Below, one piece after another: positions 56,105 through 64,000 of a DNA stretch of 64,000 nt. Position 1 is the first letter of the stretch. Each line of letters begins with the position of its first letter. This DNA comes from Tetrapyrgos nigripes. Taxonomy: Eukaryota; Basidiomycota; Agaricomycetes; Agaricales; Campanellaceae. The stretch spans positions 682,001 to 746,000 of the forward strand of contig JAACJM010000014.1 of NCBI GenBank assembly GCA_013368315.1. Reading direction: 5' to 3'. A program made the position numbers and the translations under genes. Under the pieces are notes generated by a model that saw nothing but the letters and a program-made list of their open reading frames with translations, was not told where the DNA came from and did not search any database.

Positions 56105-57729
56105 CTACCCAGACTGATAAGCGGTCGGACCCGCCACCACATGAGCATTCAACATTGAAATATTTGCCGCCGTAACAAACACATCCTCATCTGTCACCAA
56201 CACGAACATCGTAGAATTGACAAGTGGAGCGGTATTTCCACCCCAGATGGTTCCACCTGGTTGGGTGGTTTTACCACTGCTGCCCGAGATATTGGTTAGG
56301 GGTGTGTAGGTGGTGTTAAGCTGAGAGATCCAGGCGACGAACTGTACATGTGTGAAAGAGAGAGGGAAAAAGGGGGATAAGGGTGAGTAAAACTATCATA
56401 CAAACGATAAAGAAGGACAGGGAGGGAGGACGAAAAGGGAACAAAAAAAGCAAAAACCCACCTTTGGTTCCCCAGCAGTCGTATTGGTGGTATAAAGCCC
56501 ATCATATCCAACCGTCTTACCAGGCTCCTCCCAAGTCAGAGTAAGCTCCTGACCAGGAGAAGACAAAGCTGAAACGTTGCTTGAGATTGCTGCAGTGAGG
56601 TTCGAGTCTTTGTATGGAGCGGGGTTGTTCTGAAGAGGTAGAAAGAAAGAAAGAAAGAAAGATTATGAGTAACTTGGTTTTTGCCGTATTGTATTGCGTT
56701 GGGAAGTAAGGCTCACCGTGATATTCAACGCAGGAAAGTTCTGCCACTCAATCCTAGGGTTCTCCTGTGGGCAATGGGTAATCCAGGGTGCGAGCAATGT
56801 CCAGGTCATGGATTGCGTGATACCTGGGATGTGCCATTCCTATCAAAGTTAAAAACAAGTATCAAGGTCAGCACTGGTTCAGAAGTATGCAATGAATCAA
56901 AAAGACAACTCACAGGCATAGGGAAAAGTCCCTCAAATTGCCTAAAAATAAGCTGCTGTCTAGCCTCTACCGTGATGGATTGCAGAAGAATCTGAGCAGA
57001 CGGTCTCGAGTCTAGATGTTCCAGGAAGCCGTAGACACCGGATTCACCCCAGCGGGTAAGCTATGAATATATGCGCTTAAAACCAGAACATTGACAGAAA
57101 TGTGACGAGGAGTCTAACACACCTTTTGACAAAAGTCGACAAATCCTCTGACATCGTTGAACGGGTAAGTGTAGTTGCATGCTTTCGCGGCGTTGGCTGT
57201 GCAAGTAAGCAAAGCAGAGCGTCAGTCCCATTTCGACGAAACAGAGTGCATACAACGACTCACAGCCCAAAATGTTGCTCAGAGCGATAGCATGTCCAAT
57301 TTCTTGATCAGCCATATACTCGATCAAAAACCTATCCTCTGCATCCAAACCCGCAGCTTCAAACTCTTCAACTGGGAACTTGGCGAGACCATAATGGAAA
57401 AGATCCAACTCGATGTATTCTTGGTTTAGGGCGAGGTTCTGGGCGTTTTCGACGAAGAGGCAGGGATAGGTTGGAATGGGAAGATGGAATGGTAAAGGGT
57501 GTGTCGGTCACCAGACGGAATGAGAGGCCATAGAATGACTCACAAGAGATTGAAAGTCAAAATCGCTCAAGGGAGCATATACAGGAGGTGTAGAGTTCGT
57601 TCCAAGACCACCAGCAGGAGTGAAGGGTTGTTGCGCGGGTGCTGCTGGTGCAGCCAATGCTGACGGAATGACTTTGGCGGCGACGACGACGACGCCGAGT
57701 GAGAGTGCTGCTCCCTTTGATGAAACCAT
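56105..57729 (-). CDS. Rds1-like secreted ferritin-like protein
   Basis: Multi-exon gene from ATG 57729. MVSSKGAALSLGVVVVAAKV with alanine-rich SALAAP is a signal peptide. The ferritin-like segment follows: LDLFHYGLAKFPVEEFEAAG, FLIEYMADQEIGHAIALSNI (metal-binding-type Glu and ExxH), and QILLQSITVEARQQLIFRQF, as in fission-yeast Rds1 and related stress-response proteins. The C-terminal half is beta-rich with many NxT/NxS sites. It ends GPTAYQSG with stop 56105-56107. Probably secreted or wall-associated. Confidence 0.82.
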
Positions 57730-58500
57730 AGTTGAGGTGAGTCTGAGTGGACTGCGACGAGTTCTTTCTCTATCCTGATACCCTTTAAATAACACGCCCA
57801 TCCGCTTAACTCTGGCATGCATACCCTCATCCTTTCGTCACTGTCCACGATCGGAACCCTCCCAGTCAACCAAAAACCAACATAGGATCGTGTAGATGAC
57901 GCTAAGAACGACATAATGAGCGGATATATCAGAGACGATGATATCAGTCTGTATGTCAGCAGGGATACAAACATGCGATACAGCGGGGAATCAGGTGCAG
58001 AGGGGACAAGCGATTCCGTTTTGTGTTCGGAAGCATAGAACGTTGAACAGTACACTTTGGCTATTTACAGCGCAAGGGTGGAGAGGCTAGTTTTGTGTCG
58101 TCATCCATTATCAGCCTTGGGCATTGAGAGGTGTATGTTTACGCGATTTCCTGCGACCTCCACAGTGATTCCTTCTAGAAATTAGCGTCGAAGTCATGAT
58201 TGCTGGCATTGATGTCCAACGAGAAGAACAAAGAGAAATTTGAGATGAGAATTGGATGAGAAACAGATTTGAAAACGTGTAAGAGAAAACAGTGGGGCCG
58301 GTTACAGAATTCTCACGCTGTTATGAAAAGAACCTCTCGTTCCACTTGTCTCGTTCTCTTTCACTCCGTTCACCTATCTCGAGCCATGTCTTCAAATGGG
58401 GCAAGATTCTTCTTCCATGTGTCAGGGACTGAAATATCACTGCCCTCAAACTGAGGACAATATCTTGGTCAAATGGGCGGTGCTGAGGGACTTCTAAGTT
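57730..58500. other. Intergenic upstream of Rds1-like gene
   Basis: Promoter region, with no gene recognised. A long minus-strand frame (57567-58055) overlaps the signal-peptide exon in another frame and looks like a shadow. Confidence 0.35.
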
Positions 58501-58669
58501 TTTATTTTGTCTTTACGAGTCGCCTCACTTGTCGTCCAACATGAAAATGTCTTGTATGAACATATACTTAAGTATGTAAATCTCAGTCAAGGCGTTCAAC
58601 GGGATACAGAAAACATCTTGGGTCTAATTTCTCCGCAGCCCGATATCGACCATCATTGCATTATGTCCT

Positions 58670-58880
58670 TCAATTCCGCAATCGCTTGTAGTCCAATGTA
58701 TTCAATACTCGATAGGATACAGATTTATCAACTCTGGAAACAAGTTGAGCACGGACAGGACCTCCTGGAAATCTCGGGAAACCTGGTTCGCGCTTCCTCG
58801 CATGGTAAAAGTGATTTGGGGAATGGTGCAATTCTCCGCAGGGATATATCATGATGGTTTGTTGGCACATGAGTATTTGG
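58670..58880 (-). pseudogene. Small unrecognised ORF, copy 1
   Basis: Starts MCQQTIMIYPCGELHHSPNH and contains PGFPRFPGGPVRAQLV. It pairs with the ORF at 62612-62881 (MCQQAIMKYPCGRLYKDLNQ..., FNFPGGTVCVELAD). This copy has a frame change after the PGG region. No known domain. Confidence 0.35.
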
Positions 58881-58936
58881 GGGTACTTAGTGGGGCGAGG
58901 AGTTTTGGCCAGGAGAATGTTCAAATTTCAGAGTGA

Positions 58937-59249
58937 ATGATGTGTTAAAGCGTAAAAGGCGAATGTCGATTTCTGTTTTAGTTCAACAAGCCTTTCATCA
59001 AGATGAAGATGATCTACTGTAAGTACTTTCCATGAGCAAATTAGCCTCGCATTCGATTGCAACAAGCCTCAAGAAAATCCTAACCTGCAACGTCCTTGAA
59101 ACTGTTCAAATCGCGTTCGGCACCGGTGGCAGACGTCTGAGATGTCCAGAGAAGAGGAGTTTGTCGAGTCAGCTCGTACTCTGAGTCAAGATCGAGTCGA
59201 CGAGTCGATGCATTGTACAGCACGGCTTCAGCGGGAAAGTGCCACAACT
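58937..59249. other. Intergenic, nothing recognised
   Basis: No gene, RNA or repeat signal seen. Confidence 0.3.
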
Positions 59250-59700
59250 TTTACTAAAAGAGATCTCGAGGATTTAGCAAAACTGTCCATCTCTTATAGT
59301 AAGCTCCTTTTATATGATTTGCTAATCACAAGATTCACAACGAAAATTAACCACCAATCAACAAAAGTTTCCTCACTTCCTCGCTTTTTCCCCTTCACGG
59401 CGTCAGACAACACCATAAATCAAATTTTCCACAACAGCCGACGAGATGAATTAATTAACGGCAGAAACCATGTATTGCGCTTTGCAATCATCGGTGCTTT
59501 GCGCTTACGCCACTTGGGATCTAGTAGATCCCCGATCTACGATATTTCAAATTTCCGATCATGATTTCTCCGCCACATTATCGAACGTACCCCTCACATC
59601 GACAACTTCTAATATCTCGACCACAGCCTGGACCCAGCCGTGCGGAGAAGGTTGGTGAATCTTTGCCGTGTGTAAGATCTACAGAAGGGCTGCTGAATAG
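59250..59700 (+). repeat. tRNA-Glu-bearing repeat, partial copy E (no tRNA)
   Basis: Contains TTTTACTAAAAGAGATCTCG, AACGGCAGAAACCATG, GGATCTAGTAGATCCCCGAT and a GGTTGGTGAATCTTTG block, but ends before the tRNA portion. A spacer of about 200 bp distinguishes it from copy B. Confidence 0.65.
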
Positions 59701-60614
59701 TAGGCGATGGTATTGAATCTGTGGGCTAGTCAGTAGTAAGTACTTACCATCCACGGAATACGAGTGTTGGGGTGGAAAACCTAAAAAGAATGTTAGCAGT
59801 GATCTGTAGAAACCCTCCCTGGCAGTGGGCTCCACTTATGTCGGGTGAAATGGAACTCTTCGATAATCAAGGGGCAATACTCACCTAATGCCGCGAGCCA
59901 GGGAGCGGAGACTGCAAGTTGTGATAGCGTAGAAAAGAGAGCAATAACCTAGAATAAGAGTAGATCAGCAAGAGAGACGGCAGCCTCTTGAAGGCTTCGA
60001 ATATTCTTGAGGTCCAAAGGTAAGAGAAGAGAAAGGTGAAGTAAAGTGAGGTAATAATTTGTGGCGGTAAGTACAGGTTTATACACCGCTACCTACTACT
60101 AGCTAAGGACAATTGCATAAATAATTCCCTATAAGAGTGGTGGTGGCGTGAAAAGGGTGAGAACCAAGGGAGCAGTCATGCTTGTGGGTCCCAGTAAGTC
60201 CATTCCAGTAACTACAAGGTAGAGTTGAAAGTGATGGTGACTCAAGACGCGCAGGGCTGGTTATCATGAGCAAATTAAACCCAGCCTGACACCTGGCGAG
60301 AGGACATGGTGAATTTGGACGAGATGAACGTAGCTGCGACTATTATACTTGCGTAGGCCAAGTATCGGACCGTAGTCACATTCAACTATCGCACAGCGCC
60401 TTTCGGTTCTCAATCTACTTGAAAGCCCAGACTGCAAGATTCAAATACTCGTCTGTCGTGCCTGCGGACACTGGTGCAACAAAAACGGCTGGGATTTATA
60501 TCGACGAACTGTTTACTGATGATCTTTGATTTTCTTGTAATAACACACATCTCGTACAAAAATAGAAAATATCGATAAGAAAGAATAGTTATGGCCCGGA
60601 CCTGCCTCAAATCT
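59701..60614. other. Intergenic, nothing recognised
   Basis: Scattered short frames only. The right end is the 3' flank of the terpene-synthase gene. Confidence 0.3.
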
Positions 60615-61512
60615 TTATTTACCCTTCCGATAATAGGCGTTCTCGAGCGAGCCCTGTAATTTGATAGGTAGCTCGAACAACTCGTCCAATTTATAGCGGG
60701 GCGCCGAAATATGGTAACTAATGTACCCTTTTCTGAAACTCTGCCAACTGTCCAAAGCCCACTGGTTTCCAGCCAAGCTTTTCAAGATGATTCGATCGGC
60801 TTCGGCAAGCTCATCAGTTATACGTTGGATAGCTTCATATTTGGTGATCCTGGATTCCTTTGCGAGCACAGTGGCCAAATTATCTTCTTTTCCCGTGCCT
60901 TCTTCTTTGTAAAATGATAGTGCGTCGCTGTTCAATGCTACTAGGTTCATGAACAGGATAAAGTGGAGCTCAAACGAATCTTACTTTGTGTGAGCTATGT
61001 AAGCTATCATGTGAAGCAAACATTGGATATAAGCTTTGACCTCGAGGTCCTTCGGGAATACAAACATCGTATAGGCCACGCTAGCGCCAGTCATATGCAA
61101 TCTCCAGTAGGTCGCAAACCCAGGCGCCTTGAAATCCAAACTCTGGCAAAAGATGTGTTCTAAGCAGGTATATAAGTCCCGAAAACTCATTGTTATTGTT
61201 CGAACGTCTAATCCAATGTAGATGTTACAATGAAGTTCGATGACTGTATTTGACCATAAGCCTCGAACGTCTCTGAAAGAATTTTGGCGAAGGCATCAAG
61301 AAGGAGATCATCCTGTAGGAGTCCTTTGAGAAACCGATCATTGAAACCCTCCGACTTGGGGTTTTCATGGAAGGTATCTTCCACCGCGATACCAAGTCCC
61401 GTAAAAATGACATTAAACACCTGAACATGTTTCGGAAGATGGGAGTAGCATGCGAAGGAGAAGATGACTGCGTAGGAGATGTACGGCTTCAACCAGGGAT
61501 AAAGAGACATTG
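60615..61512 (-). pseudogene. TRI5-like terpene synthase, 5'-truncated
   Basis: Resembles trichodiene-synthase-type sesquiterpene cyclases. The first exon block (LYPWLKPYISYAVIFSFACY, HLPKHVQVFNVIFTGLGIAV) is followed by an acidic VEDTFHE where the family has its aspartate-rich metal motif. Next is FIVTSTLD, where a stop occurs and no canonical in-frame intron resolves the join. Then SLDFKAPGFATYWRLHMTGA. A 57-nt intron (60928-60984) splits the Asn codon of NDALSFYKEE, an intact NSE-type metal motif. The end DSWQSFRKGYISYHISAPRY matches the family. The N-terminal ~90 residues are missing and the 5' side abuts repeat copy D. Probably a remnant. Confidence 0.7.
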
Positions 61513-61639
61513 GTATCTATTACAACCTCCACCCTCAGACCCTCTTACTGTCGACTCACAAAGAAGAGAAAGAGAGAAGAGATGTGCACCCGAAGTTATG
61601 AACTGATTCTGCAGCTGATCGAGTGTCATTCCGCACATT

Positions 61640-62215
61640 TCATGAAACAACTGTAACGGCAGAAACCATGAACTGCGCTTACGCCACTTGGGATCTAGTA
61701 GATCCCCGATCTACGATATTTCAAATTTGCGATCATGATTTCTCCGCCACTTTTCAGCTGGAGCCCTTCTGTAGATCTTACGCACGAGTAGGCAAAGATT
61801 CACCAATCCTCTCCGTAATAAGTATTTCATTGCACAGGGTAAGCAGACACCAAAAACTGACTCGAAGCAGCAAGGATACACTTTTGACGAACTATAGTTG
61901 CAATATACCTTCTTTGTTCCATCCATCATGGTGTAGTGGCTAACATTATCGCCTCTCATATTGAAGGAAAAACAGATGAATCGCGATAGCCCAGGGTTCG
62001 ATTCCCTGTGATGGAATGCATAGGCCTTCGGTCAGGATTTTTTGCTCCGATTCAGCCAACTTCGTTCAGTTCAAGCTTCACTAGTGATTATACCCAGCTC
62101 AGGGTCCTACTTGGTTTTGCTATCCTTTTTGGAGTAATCTTTGTTATCAGCTACAAGAGAACCTTTGAAGTGCCAATGATACACCGCGATGAAGTAGTAT
62201 ACAGTTAATTGTAGG
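61640..62215 (+). repeat. tRNA-Glu-bearing repeat, copy D
   Basis: Starts near AACGGCAGAAACCATG (61657), includes GGATCTAGTAGATCCCCGAT, the tRNA, and a 3' flank shared with copy C. Its left boundary coincides with the break in the terpene-synthase gene. Confidence 0.75.
61922..62016 (+). tRNA. tRNA-Glu(CTC) with 23-nt intron
   Basis: Same mature sequence and cloverleaf as the minus-strand copies; the intron after position 37 is 23 nt. All stems pair. Confidence 0.87.
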
Positions 62216-62252
62216 TACCTATACATACGTGCCTATCCCCACAATGACGACG

Positions 62253-62412
62253 GCGGCGATGAATCGTGATCAGTGTGCTATTGTCCAATGTCCTGATAAA
62301 TCTAAATCCTAAACGCCAATTCGATGTCGACAGCGGCGATGAATCGTGATCAGTGTGCTATTGTCCAATGTCCTGATAAATCTAAATCCTAAACGCCAAT
62401 TCGATGTCGACG
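62253..62412. repeat. 80-bp perfect tandem duplication
   Basis: Two copies of a unit containing GATGAATCGTGATCAGTGTG and CCAATTCGATGTCGAC, offset exactly 80 bp. Confidence 0.85.
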
Positions 62413-62611
62413 ACGGTTGACATGATACCGGGGCAATTAGTCGAAAAGCGAGGAGAAAACTGGGTAAGTAAGTCTTGAGGAGTAAAAATTGTGCTTGAAT
62501 CGCGCGGTGTTGCCTTGCGCCAGTATCATAGTTAGGCCTTTACGGCCCAGGACACGGAAAATTAGACCATTCTCCTCGTCCAAATCCCAACTCAGTCAAT
62601 CATCATCTTCT

Positions 62612-62881
62612 TCAAGTCCAATCCTTCATCAACCTTGGATGTTGCCCATGTATCCTCTGTCCGGCCTGTGACAGCCACATATGTGCATCGTCACCACAGT
62701 CACTTGTTGCCCAATAATATGTATATTGGATATTGTCGCAACATACAGACGAGATGTCAGCGAGCTCTACGCAGACGGTACCTCCTGGAAAGTTGAATCG
62801 GACTTGGTCGCATGGGTAGAACTGATTAAGGTCTTTGTAAAGTCTTCCACAGGGGTATTTCATGATTGCTTGTTGGCACAT
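62612..62881 (-). CDS. Small unrecognised protein, copy 2
   Basis: 89-aa frame with MCQQAIMKYPCGRLYKDLNQ, FYPCDQVRFNFPGGTVCVEL, CCDNIQYTYYWATSDCGDD. It is cysteine-rich (8 Cys by eye) without a signal peptide. A diverged partner lies at 58670-58880, so the coding frame has at least some conservation. Could be part of a longer spliced gene. Confidence 0.35.
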   Translation of the reverse strand: MCQQAIMKYPCGRLYKDLNQFYPCDQVRFNFPGGTVCVELADISSVCCDNIQYTYYWATSDCGDDAHMWLSQAGQRIHGQHPRLMKDWT

Positions 62882-62899
62882 ACAAGGAACAAGGAGGGA

Positions 62900-63941
62900 G
62901 CGTTTGAGGATTGTTGAAGTGCCTTGATGATTTTTGACTCTCTAAGATGCGGCGTCGATGGTTGAATGCCACCGATTTAGTGATGTGTATGATGATCGAC
63001 GATGATACACTAGAGAAGAATTGTATTTCAGCACAACTTAGGAAGTTTTCGTCGAGTTTGATGCATACGTTTGACGACTGACTAGCCAGGTGTGCAACTG
63101 TATCCAGCAAACGGTGAGTCGATCCAAAGTTGAGTAGGTTACGAGGTTCTTAGTGTGCAGGCTGGTAGGCTTTCCGATTCCACCTGAACGTCAAGCTGAT
63201 ATTTATACCCCTAGGACGAACACGACGCATTTGGAAGGATAAAAAGATTGACCTTTAAGGACGCATAGCTGTACCCACATCATGATCCCAATTTCTTATT
63301 ATATGGAATCGGCTTGAGCAACGAGGCTACCCCTGGAGCAAACACAACGCATTTGGAAGAATGAAAAGACTGACCTTTTGAGCATAGCTGTACCCACATG
63401 TACATCATGATCCCAATTCCTTATTTATATGAGGCTATCGCGATCGTACGTTATGTTTAGTAGATGCTGTTCAGCACGAACCAAGTTAGTGAAAAACTGG
63501 CGAAACACCTTGTCCCAAGCTCATAGCCATTTACAAACTCTCCACCGCCAAGTTTCGATTCTAGAAGTTCTGGTGATCAATGACGCAGTGGCTCTATCAG
63601 AGTCTATCAGTAGGGTTAGCGAGTGCTGTGCTGTGGATGCACACAAGCAACAGACAAGGCTTGCGCCCACTTTCGTCCTTGGATCACCGCCACAGCCCGA
63701 CATTCCCTACATGTACGGTAGCTGTGCATGAGCGCCCAATAGCTCACCTCAAACTACTCCCGTCGCTTCGCAAGGAATCGCTCTAGTGAAAGCGTGCAAA
63801 AGAAATTTGAAATCGATTGTTTTTTGAGTCCGTTGAGGATTTTGCCTCCGCGGCTCCTTTTAGACCCACAAATGCGCAAACCCTGATCATAATCAAGCAT
63901 CAAGACCTTTGAAGGGCTCGCATGTCAATCAGTTAGACATC
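62900..63941. other. Intergenic with 122-bp tandem duplication
   Basis: Two copies of ACGCATTTGGAAG... to GTACCCACAT...ATGATCCCAATT (about 63220-63310 and 63342-63432), offset ~122 bp. No gene recognised. Confidence 0.5.
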
Positions 63942-64000
63942 GTCCCTGTCGATTAGTGGTTAAATCATCACGTTGTGGTTCTGTGATTAGTCAGCAACCG
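63942..64000 (+). tRNA. tRNA-His(GTG)-like, cut by window end
   Basis: Begins GTCCCTG (acceptor), TC, D-stem GATT/AATC, anticodon stem TCACG with loop TTGTGGT (anticodon GTG). The 3' stem is offset by two bases (TTCTGTGA), so it may be a pseudogene or carry a tiny insertion. The T-arm lies beyond the window. The acceptor pairs with the tRNA 3' half found near 30303-30310. Confidence 0.45.

Noticed and set aside
57567..58055. 162-aa minus-strand frame beyond the Rds1-like start
   Set aside because: It overlaps the Rds1-like signal exon in another frame, and has no domain or conserved start.
62500..62560. Resemblance to a U4 snRNA start (TTGCGCCAGTATCATAGT)
   Set aside because: Only about 15 bases are similar, with no following U4 stem or Sm site visible.
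1..64000. CRISPR arrays, bacterial operons or phage genes
   Set aside because: Spliced genes and eukaryotic families throughout; no regularly spaced short repeats of CRISPR type were seen.

Overview
The window looks like nuclear DNA of an agaricomycete (mushroom-forming basidiomycete). Genes are split by many short GT-AG introns (about 45-120 nt). The families present fit that group: a hydrophobic-surface-binding HsbA protein, an Rds1-like secreted ferritin-like protein, a fungal perilipin, a HET-domain protein, a TRI5-like terpene synthase, NTO1 and CSC1. All gene structures are read by eye from splice signals and conserved protein motifs; no database search was possible.

Layout. 0-15.5 kb is a locally amplified cluster, mostly on the minus strand. 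It holds three copies of a proline-iminopeptidase-like alpha/beta hydrolase (two complete, one cut off), seven copies of an unrecognised ~162-residue single-pass membrane protein, broken perilipin fragments, and the intact perilipin at 14.2-15.5 kb. Two of the membrane-protein genes sit in long near-perfect DNA palindromes (1706-3820 and about 5945-7900), giving identical head-to-head pairs. A frameshifted retroelement-ORF-like fragment (3821-5085) lies between the first palindrome and the truncated hydrolase. 16-25 kb is a conserved housekeeping block: NTO1/BRPF-type chromatin scaffold, an RMD1/Sif2 (DUF155) protein with an apparent one-base frameshift, and a WDR8/WRAP73 WD-repeat protein. 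26-30 kb has HsbA, a 3' partial duplicate of it, and an F-box-like protein. 30.8-34.5 kb has a divergent pair: protein-L-isoaspartate methyltransferase and an auxin-efflux-carrier-like transporter.

34.8-47.8 kb is gene-poor and repeat-rich. It has two tiny tandem Zn2Cys6 zinc-cluster genes, an element with 27-bp inverted ends, simple repeats, and a dispersed repeat that carries an intron-containing tRNA-Glu(CTC). 47.9-51.5 kb is a CSC1/OSCA-like channel. 52-55.6 kb is a HET-domain gene whose 3' end is tandemly repeated twice more. 56.1-57.7 kb is the Rds1-like gene. 58-64 kb is again repeat-rich, with a 5'-truncated terpene synthase abutting another tRNA-Glu repeat, and the start of a tRNA-His-like gene at the right edge.

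Most unusual are the amplified membrane-protein/hydrolase cluster with its two gene-centred palindromes and a conserved start-overlapping uORF, the tRNA-Glu-bearing repeat family with introns of 12, 21 and 23 nt plus a 163-nt insertion at the same site, and the mini zinc-cluster pair.
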